64,000 bases of DNA from Taudactylus pleione (taxonomy: Eukaryota; Chordata; Amphibia; Anura; Myobatrachidae), in NCBI GenBank assembly GCA_031769625.1, contig JAUIMM010000115.1, forward strand, positions 13,686,501-13,750,500. Reading direction: 5' to 3'. The notes beneath the pieces were generated by a model. That model saw nothing but the letters and a program-made list of their open reading frames with translations. It had not been told where the DNA came from and did no database searches. Both the position numbers and the translations under genes were made by a program. This document shows, in pieces, positions 24,707 through 36,365 of the stretch; position 1 is the first letter of the stretch, and every line of letters begins with the position of its first letter.

Positions 24707-26914
24707 ATTGTGTGTTTTGGTATTTTGATCCACAATCACATAAGCTTGTAGATGTTGCTGGCAGGAAAATAGAAGAATATAATATCCAAGAATGCTTCTA
24801 AACGCACTAGTCTGTGCACACAGAAGTCTAGTCCCTTGGTGGAAAAACATAAATCCAAATTAGCTGAGTGATTCAAGGGCAAATCTTGCTAAAGAGTCAG
24901 AACATAGTATGATGCTTAGCAATGCAAAGCCTATTTTATGGTGCAATATATTAATATGCATCCAGAGCCATAGACTACTATACTTTCAGTCAAATGCATA
25001 TTAGGCAGTGCATGTAGACGAACGCAATGCTGTGTAATTAAGAACCCCTTTAAACTTGAACTCTGCAATCCTTGAAATTTTGTGGCCTCGACTGGTCAAA
25101 ATTGGAAGTCATCCTGTATGCTGAGACATATGGCCGGCCATCAGCCTTTAAGTTCTCACAAGATTTTGGATCATTATACCGGGATACACAGAACAGAACA
25201 CTGGCTCAGGAATTCTATCATATTCAACAATGTTTATTTGAATAAATTTCACCAATTCAACTTTGACTGGTGATTAAAAAATGCTTTGAAGGAGCGTACT
25301 TATATTAATAGTTATTGCTGCATATATAATGCTCATATATTTGCATTCATCTTTAGTTTTAAACTATATTTTTATAATTTAGTGGAAATAATTTGACTGC
25401 CATTTCTTTTCTTGTATAATTGTTCATTTTGCAGGATAGAGCCATTCCCTCACAGAGCAGAAGAGAAAGGTAATTTTATTATTGTCTTTTAATCTTTTTC
25501 TCCATGTATTTCTGCCTTGTGAATTTGAGCTCCTGATATATTATTCTGTTTATGGTTGCTACATTTGACTCTGACTTGGTGTTGCAGTCAATGGGTCACT
25601 AGAATAACACAGCAAAATACATTTGAAAATAGTTGTTTGTTCTTTGTGAGTGATATTATTTTATAATAAAAAGGGTTATTCAACATTGTATTTACCATGT
25701 ATCTCAATATCAAATTGGCTGCGCTAGGGGGAAATAAATATATTGCATTATTATGAATGTTTTGTTCAACATCGGAAACATTTTATTTGTCCTTAGTATG
25801 TGTGAAGAGGAGAGTGCACTCTGCACTGTCTCTCCCTCTGCTGTTGGGTTCGGAACTCCATACCTGAGACAGAGGTACAGTGATGTCACAGAGCGACCTC
25901 CAACCCAAAGTTTGCTACTGTGCATGCACAGTATCTACGTGCATCTTCTCTCTTTGTCCTCCATTAGAAGAGGACACTGCTAGTGGAAAAGAAAACCTCT
26001 CCATGTTGGACTTCAGAGAGATAAGTGTTAAAAAGTATGGGTGCAGGGTGTGTGGTGTGGGTTCCCCCTGGACCCAGGGGCCTCTATGTGCCAAACGCCC
26101 TGCACCCATTATAGATAAGCCCCTGGACTGCTGTTAAACATAATTTGAGATACTTGAAGGTACATGTTCTTGGAAACTAAACTATGAAAGAAATAAGTTT
26201 GGATTAACAAGCCTTTTGCGATGCCAATTGGGGATCAGAGGAAGACTACAGACATTCCTACTTCAGATAGCTATTTGCTTTGGCAGACTCAGCCATCAGC
26301 TGAGGAAGCAGGAAGTAGTCAACTGTTGCTTTGCTCGCTACCAAAGCGGAGTACATGACACTCACAGAAACACCCAAAAAGGCGTTGTGCCTTTAGGAGC
26401 CTTTGAGTGAAGTAGGCCTTCTTATTCCAAAAGACTTTGCCAGCATTGCATGTACCTTTAGATCCTGCATGGTTTTTCAACTTGTAGGCCACAAATAAGT
26501 TCATCAAACCAGACTAATCACATTTATAAGCCACAGAGCAAATGTTCTTGAAGACTGACAATATTTCCATATTTCCATTATTTCTAGGTGTTACTAGACA
26601 AGATTCTGGCAAAACTAAAAGTGAACCTATAATCTTATTGATTAACATAAAATAATCACCTTGTTTGGAACAAAAATGCTAAATATCTCATGTCTCTCAG
26701 TAAATGTTCTTGAGCATTTAATATTGATCAGAAAAAAAAACAGTTTTAATGCTGAGTGCCACACAGAACTGGTTCTGTTGGGTTCAAGTGGTTGACTCAT
26801 CAATGATATTTAATTATTTTGCTGTAGGTAAGGGCCATTTAGGAAATGAAGGTTTTGTAGATGGTCTTAAGTTAGAGATTGTTTTTAAAAATAAAATGAT
26901 AAGAGGACTTTATG
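24707..26914. other. Unannotated stretch
   Basis: No exon, RNA gene or full transposon was recognised. A short inverted repeat (GGTGCAGGG near 26040 against CCCTGCACC near 26099) suggests a small repeat fragment. Confidence 0.4.
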
Positions 26915-26916
26915 TA

Positions 26917-27157
26917 CAGATGTGTCCTCTTGCACATTTGCTGCATACGCGGCAAATCAGGCCAAGCATGGCGCGAAGCATGCGCCCTGGAGCGGATATG
27001 GGCACTGCATTCGCACCCTCGACTCCATAAAATCACAAGGTGCAATCGCAGTGTGTGCCTTAGCACACCATACCGTATGCTGCTGCGGGTAATTGCATGG
27101 CGTGATGCATGCGCATGTTTGTAGAGCGATCGGCAAGGATGTAAGAGGACACATCTG
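26917..27157. mobile_element. TA-flanked MITE, 241 bp
   Basis: The terminal inverted repeats are CAGATGTGTCCTCTT on the left and its complement on the right, 15 of 15. TA dinucleotides flank both sides (26915-26916 and 27158-27159), the duplication expected of Tc1/mariner-type transposition. The interior is CpG-rich with ATGCGC repeats and has no reading frame. Confidence 0.9.
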
Positions 27158-27263
27158 TATCTGAAATTCTATCAACACTGAAATAGCAGAAATCTGGATT
27201 TTAATGGAGCTAAGACTCTTTACCTTTAAAAAATGCAGACTCTAAATAGTCCAAAATTCTGAG

Positions 27264-27649
27264 GAGATGTAGTTTATATGCCGGCCATCGGAATCCCAAC
27301 GTCGAAAGCCCAACTCGGGATTAAAGATAGACGTTGAAATCCCGACGCCTATCTTTAGCCTGATGCCGAATTCCTGACAGCCGCCATCACAAACAAAGGT
27401 AAACGGGGCATGTTCGCTGTTAGCCGTGGATGGGGGGGGGGTGGTTAGGATTAGGCAGCATCGGGGGAGGTCAGGGCTAAGCACCCCCCAGGAGGGTTAG
27501 GTTTAGGGTGCGGGAGGGGGGGTTAGGTTTAGGCACCACAGGGGTGAGGTTAGGGTTATGTACCACTAAAAGAGCGTTAGGGTACTTACCGCCCCTGTCG
27601 GGATCTTCATTCATTGGGATGCCGCTATCGGGATTCCATACCCAACCCC
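27264..27649. mobile_element. Transposon-like element with TTAGGG-type minisatellite
   Basis: An 8-bp direct repeat ATTCTGAG flanks the element (27256-27263 and 27650-27657). The outer parts carry GGGATGCCG and CGGGATTCC motifs in inverted arrangement. The middle (about 27445-27575) is a degenerate minisatellite of GGTTAGGTTTAGG units separated by G-runs. It belongs with the elements at 32645, 34222, 44902 and 53075. The inverted ends are weak here. Confidence 0.7.
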
Positions 27650-27657
27650 ATTCTGAG

Positions 27658-28813
27658 TATGTTTTATTTGAAATGTATCTTTCCAAGTAAAAACTTTTTG
27701 CAAATCATGAAACATGCAGCATTTGTAGACTTTTTGTCACTGAATTAGACAAACCTAGTTGCAATAACAGCTACCTGACAACTTTCAGACCATCTGATTA
27801 AGCATTTTTAGATTTTTGTACTAGGTTCCCCTGAACAAGAACATATGAGAATAATGGAAAGTCCTCCTCCATAGTCGTCAAGAGAAGGAACCACCCTTAT
27901 CATTGAGAAAGGGTTGCAAGGCCAATATGGTCAATTCGCAATTTACTGAAATAATTCTAGTTAGATCTTGCTCCACACTCTCAAAGTACTTAGAATGCAA
28001 GGGAAGACATGTTCTAGTGATATTTCCATGGGATGAAGCATGCATCTCTTTCGACTCAAGGCAACATGACTTTGACAGAAAAAAGTAACTTTCCTTCAGA
28101 TAAAATCAATTTATTTTTCAGTATACTCCTTTTGATACACAATATGTTTAAAGTGATGGGTATTCAAGGCCTGATCTGGCAATCAACCTGCTGAACTGAT
28201 AGTCCAAAATATAGTTTTCTGTTTCAGGAAACTAAACTGCTTTGAAATCTTCTAGAATGTTTTCTGCTAAATTTACAAACAGATCTCAATCATTTAGCAT
28301 AATTAGGTTGCAGCTAACACCTTATTTCAAGATGAACTTGACTGCAACCTTATTTTCCATCTAAAGTTTCATTGAATGATCCGTATGCAAAGTTTATCTA
28401 TCTGTAACTTTATTGGTACAGGAATTGTGTAAGACAAATTAACATACTTCAAAAATACTTTGCAATCAGCTCTGGTCCCGCCCGATCCATTTAACCATCT
28501 GACAAATCCTAAGAGCAATATCTATTCACTTGCTGACTTTCATAACCTACACCCAAAATCTAATACCATTACCTAATGACATGGCTCAGTCCTCTTTGAA
28601 GGAGCCCGACAGAAAAATGTAGTTCAAGCTGTGGTATATCTGAACCATTCATAGATGACTAAACACCAATAAGGCTAGAAGGAAATCTTAGAGAAAGATG
28701 TTGACAGGCAGAATAAAATGCAATCACATTGGTAATGGTGGAGTCCCACTTCACAAACGTGGTAATATGTGACTTTTATTGGAATATGACTATACAGTAG
28801 GCACCTTTTTATT
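27658..28813. other. Unannotated stretch
   Basis: No exon or transposon ends were recognised. A small inverted repeat (AGGTTGCAG near 28305 and CTGCAACCT near 28342) is present. Confidence 0.4.
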
Positions 28814-28965
28814 TAGAGATGTGTGCAGACCCCCTTGTTTTGGTTGGTTCTAATTCATCTTTATACTGTTTTTGATTTGCAAAAACCAACCTTACGTGTT
28901 TTGGTTTTGGATCTGGATTTTAATAAAACTTGATAAAAACAGGTAAAATAATGTAATTATTAGGG
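28814..28965 (+). mobile_element. hAT-like fragment (TAGAGATGTG family)
   Basis: The left end TAGAGATGTGTGCAGACC and the following TTTTGGTT-rich body match the element at 37929-38297. Similarity fades within about 150 bp and no right end is present, so this is a truncated copy. Confidence 0.6.
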
Positions 28966-29659
28966 TCTATTTTTGTTATTACAGTTTTAATAACCTCAGT
29001 AACATTAATTTCAATTTGTTTCCATTCAATATTGACCACCTCACAGCTCATAATATTTTTTACCCTTACTGGCCAAAGGCTGGCTGACTAAACGAAGCAA
29101 CAAAGCAGCGGCACAAACAAACGGCAGTTTAATAGAATATAGCACATCTATGAAACATTGTGGAACAGCAGTAGCATACAAGATGACAGTTTAATAAATA
29201 ATATAACCCCATAGAAAGAATGTTTTCATTAATCAAGAACTAGATCAGAGGCCTGAGGGTAGTACAGGGAAATATAGGTGGAATATGTATGACTATGTAG
29301 TGGAAAAGAAATAAACAATTGTTTGGTCGATTGATCCATTGATTAATGATTGAGTAAGAAATAAATTAATATGCTCCATAATTCTTAATTTTTTTTTATT
29401 TATTGGGAGGCACCACATTATTTCTGGTTAAAAATGTGTTTATTAGTAATGTATTAGAGCAATAACCAATAAAAATGTTTGTCTATACAAAACAGAAAGT
29501 CATCAGTGCCCCCCAAAAATGCAGCCCATAATGAAAAGAAAAGTGATGCAACATGGAATTGTCCTTGAGCCTTACCACCTATTTATGTTGTATATTAAAA
29601 AGGACATGTACTCTTTAACAAACTTAGCAGTTCAGTCACAGGGACTGCTACTTTTGTGA
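28966..29659. other. Unannotated stretch
   Basis: AT-rich sequence with no recognised exon, RNA gene or transposon end. Confidence 0.4.
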
Positions 29660-30560
29660 CTGAAGTGCTTGGTTTGTTTGGGCCCCCACAAAACAAGCTA
29701 CCAATGGGTTTAAGGTGATTCTGTAAGGAGACCTGGAAAACAAGCACTGTGTGGGGTCCTGAGGACCTGTGATGTTCTGGGTTGTTTGTGGACCCGGGGT
29801 GGTAGCAGGAGCGATCACAGAAGCAGATTTAAAAATAAAACTAGAATTTTTAGTAAGTGCTTGAGTAGACATATAATGGCAGTAAATAAAATTCCAGGAA
29901 TATATAATGTGCACAAGAGTTCTGTGGTGTGAGTAAAAGGGTTAATGTCCAAGTAGAAACAATTAGAGCTGTCCAGGTGTGCAGGTAGTGAAACTGAAAA
30001 TAATCAAGCCAGGTTTGCAGGTAGTGAACTGAAAATAAACAAGCCAGGTATACAGGTAGAGAACTGAAGCGCAGGATGTCAGCAGGCTCAGGCACTCAGG
30101 TATGGGCAAGGGTGATGGAGGACGCGGGGTAGTCCAGAGGGAGCTAGGAGCTGACAGGCAGACTGGCAGACAGTGAATTCACAGGAACAGGAAAGCACAG
30201 AGAACTCCCTCTCAGCTAGGCTGAGATACACATTGCACTGGCAAAGAAGGAAGGCACTGACCCCTCCTAAATACCCCATGCCGTGCTGTTACTGGCCGGA
30301 GGGAATATGTGACTCACCAGGATTGGCCAGCCGCATCACATGGCCAGAAGGCAAGATGGTGGCGCCCATGCCAAATGGAACGGAGACGCCGCCAGGCCTC
30401 TCCAGCGCAGAGTGACAACAGGGCCGCACAACAACGCGCGCAGCCAAAGCCCCCCGCCAGACACCAGCTCTGCCACCAGACAGCCCGTACCACAACGACC
30501 TCACAGGTAACACCCGCCTAGCGCCATGCTGAAATACCCTGGCCGTGACAGGACCGAGTT
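29660..30560. repeat. Unclassified repeat-like region, GC-rich at right
   Basis: The left part is followed by three tandem copies of a ~35-bp unit (29971-30075). The right part (30290-30545) is GC- and CpG-rich and unlike its AT-rich surroundings. It resembles an LTR or untranslated repeat in style, but I found no paired ends. The overlapping open frames on both strands are explained by GC content. Confidence 0.4.
29971..30075. repeat. ~35-bp minisatellite, 3 copies
   Basis: Three consecutive units each begin AGGTNTNCAGGTAGTGAA (the third has TAGAGAA) and continue CTGAAAATAANCAAGCC, the last copy diverging after CTGAAG. Confidence 0.85.
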
Positions 30561-30760
30561 TGAGAACCTGTGGTGTATCATATTGAATCATGGCAGAGGT
30601 GTCAATGTTGGCAAATGTACATTTTTCAGCAGGAAAATTTTCTCTTTATTATTAGATGTGATTTTTTTTAACTTTGTGAAATATTGTTTAGATTTCAGGT
30701 GCCCTTTCTTAAACTTTATTTCCCCTGGACCACCTTTAGTAGATTAGTAGATGCTAAAGT

Positions 30761-31666
30761 GATAAACACAATAAAATGAGCGCTATATGTATAATATAGT
30801 GTGGCACCTGTAAAAAATATATAGGTTAATTTAGGGCATGTTTTTATAGCTCCTTTATGACCATTTAGTATAAGGCTCCAAAACTCAGTCACTCCTGTCT
30901 CGTTTATAACACCCTGACTGTCCCTACCTTTCCGGGCTCCGTCCTTCTGATGGTATGATAGAGAAGCAGGCTGATAGAGAAGCCGGCATTCTCCAAAGAT
31001 GGTGTTGACTGAGCCTCCACGTGTGTGTTCTCGCGCACCGCCGATTGCGTCCACGGATGATGACATCACACGGGTGACGGCGGGCAGAGTGAACGGCCGT
31101 GTGGCCACAGTGTCCAGAGTTTTGAACAGATAATTGCCTCCAACGCGTTTCGTGCCCCTAGGCACTTTATCAAGGATGGTATATGATCCACTATAGGGGT
31201 TTAAATACTTGTTAAACTTTATTAAATTCCATTAAAACCCGAAAGTAAATTCCCGGAAGTGTTTGTAAAAAAGTGGGGGTTTTTTTACAATCACTTCCGA
31301 GACACTCTGGACACTCCGGCCACACGGCCGTTCACTCTGCCCACCATTATCTGTGTGACATCATCATCCGCGGCCACAATCGGCGGTGCGTGAGAACACA
31401 CACATGGAGGCTCAGTCAACACCATCTTTGGAGAATGCCGGCTTCTCTATCAGCCTGGACCCCGCCTGACATACCATCAGAAGGACGGAGCCCGGAAAGG
31501 TAGAGACAGTCAGGGTGTTATAAACGGGACAGCAGTGACTGAGTTTTGGAGCCTTATACTAAATGGTCATAAAGGAGCTATAAACACATGCCCTAAATTA
31601 ACCTATATATTTTTTACAGGTGCCACACTATATTATACATATAGCGTTCATTTTATTGTGTTTATC
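30761..31666. mobile_element. Foldback element with ~360-bp arms
   Basis: The left arm (30761-31120, starting GATAAACACAATAAAATGAG) is closely matched, with small indels, by the reverse complement of 31303-31666. The loop of about 180 bp holds a hammerhead-like motif on the - strand and a smaller inverted repeat (GGAAGTG..TTGTAAAAA against TTTTTACAATCACTTCC, about 31254-31299). The arms contain the same blocks (TATACTAAATGGTCATAAAG, GCAGAGTGAACGGCCGTGTG), so they derive from one sequence. It is a foldback transposon or an inverted pair of retroelement copies. Confidence 0.9.
31141..31176 (-). ncRNA. Hammerhead-ribozyme-like motif (degenerate)
   Basis: Read on the - strand, CCTTGATAA is followed by A, a perfect 5-bp stem GTGCC/GGCAC closed by a TAGG loop, then GAAACGCGTTGG. 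This is the order of a hammerhead core: CUGAUGA, stem II, GAAA. Two core bases differ (C3 to T, G8 to A). Stems I and III were not established, so cleavage activity is doubtful. Related motifs lie at 36317, 36366, 47943 and 51317. Confidence 0.45.
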
Positions 31667-32262
31667 AATTATAGTCTATTGAGCTGCTTCACATTTTCAG
31701 CGCGTAGCTACATATTCAAATATAGATGCTAAAGTATTATCATGACTGCTGGCAGCAGCTGTAGCACTAGTACTGGGTTTCAGCTCCTGCTCTTCTATCG
31801 ACTGATCCATATAAACTTCCAGTGCTTGCAGTAAGGGTAGCACCCTAATCATGTTATATTTTCTAATGCTGGCAGCAAGGGTGTGTGGCTGTGCTGAGGT
31901 GTTCAGTATATGTAAGTAGGTATACAGTTATATTCCCTAGGAGCTGGTTAAGAAAAGTTCAAATATCCAAATTAACCATGTGAAAGTCGTATATAAGGTG
32001 TCAACTTGGACTTACACTTGAAAAAAAACAGTGTGTGGAATCCAAATGGAGTAGTCCTTAAGAAGAGGTCCCAATATGAGGGGTGTGGGTGCCTTTCCAG
32101 CAAAACTGGGGTCACTAGGGCATCCAAGCTTCTCTCACTTACCTTAATTAACTTTTTGGAATTGTATAATTTTAATTCTATTCAAGAGGTTTTGAGCTGG
32201 AATTTGTTTTTATTGTTATATTTTTTAACACAAGTTTTAAAATGTTATTATTACTTTGATAA
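31667..32262. other. Unannotated stretch
   Basis: No recognised exon or repeat ends. It may be part of the degenerate repeat unit that becomes obvious from 32263. Confidence 0.4.
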
Positions 32263-32635
32263 CAGTGCCTGAACACACAACACAGTGCCTAACAGTGCTC
32301 CTCGGATAACGGTGGTACCCTAATTACATTATTTTGTAACACAGTGCCTGAACGCACAAAAGTTTGATTTAACAAACACAGTGCCACACAGTGCTCCTAG
32401 TAATGGCACCCTAATGACACAACACAGTATTTTCTATTATTTTTTTAACACAGTACCTGAACACACAACACAGGGTTTTAAAATGGTGCATAGCCCTGAG
32501 CACACAACACAGTGCCTCACAGTGCTACAGTCAACAGTGCTTCTATGGGTAATGCCACAGTGCTTCTAATGGAGTTTTTTTTGTGCCTGGCACTGAGAAC
32601 ACAACACAGCGCCTAACAGTGCTGCAACCACAGTG
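32263..32635. repeat. Degenerate tandem repeat (ACACAACACAGTGCC)
   Basis: Phrases based on CTGAACACACAACACAGTG and CAGTGCCTAACAGTGCT recur about six times at uneven spacing, mixed with CACCCTAAT blocks. The order suggests an old, decayed tandem array of a longer unit. Confidence 0.7.
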
Positions 32636-32644
32636 TATCTACAG

Positions 32645-33038
32645 GGAATTGGTATAATTTACCGGCGTACGGGATGCCGGTGGTCAGAAGACTGACAGCG
32701 GCATCCTGATGTTTAAAATCCCTACAGGGGCCAGTAAGTAGCTTAACCCTCCCCCTCTTTCCCCCTAACCCTAACCCTTCCCCAGTGGTGCCTAACCCTA
32801 ATCTGCCCCTGGTGGTGCCTAACCCTACCCTCCCTCCCTGCAGCCTAACACCTAACCCCCCATCCCCAGCCTAACCCTAACCTGCATACTTATCTTCGGG
32901 TTGCTGGCGGTCGGGATGCCGATTTCGGTATCTTGATCCCTTTGGGATGCCGGAGTCGGCATTCTGATGGGTGTCGGAACTCCGGCGTCGGTATCCTGAA
33001 GTCCGGCATCCCATTCACCGGCATTTGGACTGGATCAC
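32645..33038. mobile_element. Mutator-like MITE with CCTAACCCTAA minisatellite
   Basis: A perfect 9-bp direct repeat TATCTACAG flanks the element (32636-32644 and 33039-33047). The ends are inverted repeats: the left carries ACCGGCGTACGGGATGCCGG and the right, read in reverse, GCCGGTGAATGGGATGCCGG. The interior (about 32745-32895) repeats GGTGCCTAACCCTAAYC-like units that resemble the vertebrate telomere repeat. A 9-bp duplication is typical of Mutator-like transposons. There is no reading frame. Confidence 0.82.
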
Positions 33039-33047
33039 TATCTACAG

Positions 33048-33299
33048 TGCCTCTTTAACACATTGCTCCTAATAATTTTTAATAGCTACAGCCCAGTCCC
33101 ACACTCTCTCTATCCATCCTCTTGTGTGAAGTAGCGCCCAATTATGAGGGAGGGACTTTAAACTGAACCGCAGATCTCTACTTTTAATTCTATGAAAATC
33201 ATTCAATGTCATGGTCTGATGATTTATAGTATAGTCCTTATGCATTCTACCTTGAGTTTTGTGTCTTCTATATTTTTGTTTAATTCTTTAAATTCTAGT
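33048..33299. other. Short unannotated stretch
   Basis: Nothing recognisable apart from AT-rich sequence continuing from the element at 32645. Confidence 0.4.
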
Positions 33300-33440
33300 T
33301 CTGATTATCTGTTCTAATATAAGGAAAAAGGGAATTAGCCCATACTGTATATACTGTATGCAGCAATAATAATAGACAAATGTATTTTCATGTTTTCAAA
33401 ACTGGACCAGCTCACCTTACATGGAGCAGTATATAAACAT
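33300..33440 (+). repeat. Dispersed repeat, copy 1 (pair at 37795)
   Basis: This aligns in the same orientation with 37795-37925. Both contain GTNCTAATATNAGGAA, AATTAGCCCA, ACTGTATATA, CAATAATAATA and GCTCACCTTAC/ACTCACCTTACC, followed by a short GTATAAA motif. It is an unclassified repeat or duplicated segment about 4.5 kb apart. Confidence 0.75.
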
Positions 33441-33821
33441 TGCTTTTAAATGTATATGAGCCTATTCCTATGAAATACCTTGGTTGTTACATACTGGGAC
33501 AAATATTCCTCATTTTGTTTGATTTCTTAAAGGAAGAGAAACAAAAAAACATTCAGAGGGGACATTTTCTGACAAGACTTGCCTGAAATGTTCATGTCTG
33601 GACTGTTTATTAGAATTTTACTGGCTGTCTTAACTTTGTGCTTTAAGAAAGTAACTTTGGGTCCCTCCCATGCTCCTCTTAAATATTCCTTCTTGAATTT
33701 TTACATTTGTTATGATAAGAATATATGTGTGAATATGGCTTTTGTACTCTAATGTTTTTATATTCCCTGAGGATTTAAACATATTTTTTTCTCTGATCAC
33801 TCTTGCAAACACTATATACAA

Positions 33822-34102
33822 TGGGCAAAATTTACTAAGTGGCAGGTTCTAAACCCAGGTGGTTTGGTCATGGTTTGACGGTGGGTACTAAACCCTGGCG
33901 GTTTAGTAGCAGTTTGATGGTGGTTTCTAAATGACACCAAAACCTCTGACTAGTAATTTTAGCCCTAGCCCTGTTCTATTCTATTCTAAAATATGTTTTG
34001 ACTGCGGTTTTGCTGCAGTTTTGGTCTTAGTAAATCTGCAGAAAGCAAAACTGCTGCCAAACCACCAGGGTTTTGAACCCACCGCTTAGTAAATTTTACC
34101 CA
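33822..34102. mobile_element. MITE with 28-bp TIRs, 281 bp
   Basis: The left end TGGGCAAAATTTACTAAG and the right end in reverse TGGGTAAAATTTACTAAG differ at one base in 18. The repeats continue to about 28 bp with few mismatches. The ACTAAG/TTACTAA ends are of a kind usual in Harbinger-type frog MITEs. No clear target duplication is visible. Confidence 0.88.
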
Positions 34103-34221
34103 AAGTGTTTGTCAATTAGGTTGACCCATTACAAGGTATAACAAAATATTCAGTTTAGAAGGACTCTTCTGAATATAAATAAAAGGAGCATAATCTGAGA
34201 TGAAGACCTGATGAAATCATG

Positions 34222-34510
34222 ATGTAGTTATTTTACTGCCGCACGGGATGCCGGCGGACAAAATACTGGCGCCGGAATCCTGACCCACAGGCAGAACTCA
34301 TGCTCTGGGATCCCATCATCAATTGAGATGCTGGCACCGGAATCCCGACAGTCGGCATCCCAAACGTAAATATAGCGGCCGGGTTAGCTTGTAGCCATAT
34401 TGGGGGGAGGGTTAATATTAGGCACCACGGGGAGGTTAGGGTTAGGCTGGGGGAGGTTAGGGTTAAGCTGCAGGCAGGAGGGGTTAGATTTAGGCACCTC
34501 CGGTTCAACT
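34222..34510. mobile_element. Truncated TTAGGG-type element
   Basis: The left end GCACGGGATGCCGGCGG matches that of the 32645 element. It is followed by CCGGAATCC-type motifs and then by GGTTAGGGTTAGG-like units (34420-34500). No right terminal repeat is found before L1-derived sequence starts, so the copy is truncated or its end has decayed. Confidence 0.65.
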
Positions 34511-34514
34511 ATGG

Positions 34515-35690
34515 AGGTAGTCTTTAAGTATGCAGTCTTTAATGGCTAACTCTACCTGCCCTTATGAGAAAGTATCAGTCAATTCTAAGTTTATCAGGCT
34601 ACAGTCCTTCCCCTCTACCTTTTTAGAAGCCAGTAAAGAAGAGCCCTGTAAATACTCAGGATCTGATTAAGAACATGCTATCTCCTGGAGATCCAGTCTA
34701 GCTTGAGATCTAACTCTCTTTCCAGAAATCCCATAATACTTGCAGTATGTGATTCAATGACCTGCTGGATCAGATTTATGACATTAATTTTTTCATCGTT
34801 GGCTTCTTTGCCCAAAACAAATCCTTCCAGATCTGAGTGAATCAAATCTGGGAGTCCAGCTTTAGGGCAATTAGCCAGAAATTTGGCATAGCATTTAATA
34901 TCTATATTTAGCAGAGAGACCTTCCTTTCTTTGGAATGATGGTGATATGTGCCTCGTAAGATTGAGGGCCTGATTCAGACCCGTTCGCTAGCAAGTGATC
35001 GCTCGGAGCGAGCGATGTTTTGCAAAGCACCCATGTGTATGCATCGCAGTGTGCGTGCGTGAACTAGTCCGAACATTTGGGAAGCAATCGCTCGCCTAGC
35101 AGAGACAGCCCAGCTGAATGAGTGACAGGTCAAGCCATTTGTGGTTGGTAACAGGGGCAGGTCACTGGAAACGGGGGAGTGGAGGTGCAAACGCAGGTGT
35201 GCCCTGAGCATCTTAATGCCGTTTCAGAGGCGTGCATAATTAACATGCAGCATCATAGTACACGTCACCGGGTTGAATTATACACTGAAGTACTTGCAGT
35301 GGTAGGGTACAGTCAACTGCAAGCGCTGCGGTCAGTTCCGAAGGAAGCCGATGTACCAATGGTTGTATATACTTCCTCGAGATGATGTTCGCTAGTGGGG
35401 GGCTAAAAACAGGCTGGTGGGCGTCTGCATACACAAAGTGATCGCACGCCAAGACATATTGGGCATGCTTATGCCTTGCTGTGAGATCGCCTGCCTTGAT
35501 GTCACTTAGCTGAATTTGCATACTCTGGAAGCGAGCGCCCACATCTAGCGACTGGGTCTGAATCAGGCCCCGAGTGTCACAGATTTTTGTAAAGGCTTGT
35601 AAAAAAAGTAGTGTTAAAGTTTCTTTAAATGTCTTAAAATAAATTACAGAAAATTGATGTGATCTTTGATTTTTCCCATTTAGGGGAGTG
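34515..35690 (-). pseudogene. L1-type reverse transcriptase fragment, interrupted
   Basis: On the - strand this encodes pieces of a non-LTR (L1/Tx1-like) reverse transcriptase. Upstream of the inserted MITE, 35571-35690 gives FKTFKETLTLLFLQAF, like the region before the RT core. Downstream, the frame gives ITIIPKK, then SLLNIDIKCYAKFLAN, then IHSDLEGFVLGKEAND, matching the RT block that precedes the catalytic aspartate. At least one frameshift and several stops are present, so it is a dead, 5'- and 3'-truncated copy. The L1 reading is split by the MITE at 34976-35570, showing the order of insertion. Confidence 0.75.
34976..35570. mobile_element. Harbinger-like MITE inside L1, 595 bp
   Basis: The ends are inverted repeats (left GGGCCTGATTCAGACCC, right GGGTCTGAATCAGGCCC, 17 of 17). 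The interior is CpG-rich with repeated GCGAGCGATC-type blocks. The trinucleotide GAG occurs at both junctions and may be the target duplication. The same terminal motif (GGCCTGATTCAGA) is seen at 43318, 44327, 54693 and 55241. Confidence 0.88.
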
Positions 35691-36114
35691 GTATGATGAC
35701 TAACCTGGGAGGCTAAAGGACAAACTAGGGCTCCCAGGTAAAAGTTTTGGAAAATCAGTAGAAGTTAGGACTGGAGAGAGTGCCCTGTCCTGTCTTTGTC
35801 CGTCACTAGGACCCCAACTTGTGCACCTTGTGCACCTTGTGAAGTTCCTATGAGAGTTTCCAGCATTAAACAAATAAGAGAGCATTACAGAGGTCAGTGA
35901 CCGTTAGTTCCATTGTACCACCACTGCTATACCACTACAGGTATATAGCCAGTGTGCATACTCTGCTACCCCCACTGTATGTACAAACACAGGTGTATAC
36001 CCCCATCTGTCGCACATCACCTGTGTTAATCTATATGTTCCTGGCTGAATCTGATACAAAAGCAGGATGCACAGGCAGGGTTCATTATATTTGTTTAAAT
36101 GTGTGTGTGTATAT
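35691..36114. other. Unannotated stretch
   Basis: No recognised exon. Several GTACAAACACAGGTGTATAC-like and TGCACC repeats suggest decayed repeat sequence. Confidence 0.35.
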
Positions 36115-36316
36115 GTAGATATATATATATATATATATATACAAAGCAGTGCACCGGCACTCCCACACTCTGTGTTAAAAAGGCATATAGCCCAATCCTT
36201 GCTCTGGTGCCCTCCAAGGGGGACAGCACCCCCAAACTGTATAAACAACAAAAGTCAGGCGGCACTCAGAGTCTTAGTACATACAATACCCTCACCAGAG
36301 GGGTTTAATGGTCAGT

Positions 36317-36350
36317 CGACGTTTCGAAGTGTATCCACCCCTTCTTCAGG
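36317..36350 (-). ncRNA. Hammerhead-like motif, left palindrome arm
   Basis: On the - strand CCTGAAGAAG is followed by a stem GGGTG/CACTT with a GATA loop, then CGAAACGTCGAC. It has the CTGANGA-stem-GAAA arrangement with one core change (U7 to A). The right arm carries a + strand counterpart at 36366-36399 with CCGAGGA and a stronger stem (GGGGTG/CACCTC). Confidence 0.45.
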
Positions 36351-36365
36351 ACAACATTATGTTGT

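Noticed and set aside
27445..27575. True telomere or telomere fusion
   Set aside because: TTAGGG-like units are interrupted and degenerate and sit inside a bounded element with flanking direct repeats.
30289..30591. GC-rich overlapping frames of 70-100 codons on both strands
   Set aside because: Open frames are expected from high GC content; no motif or splice context was seen.
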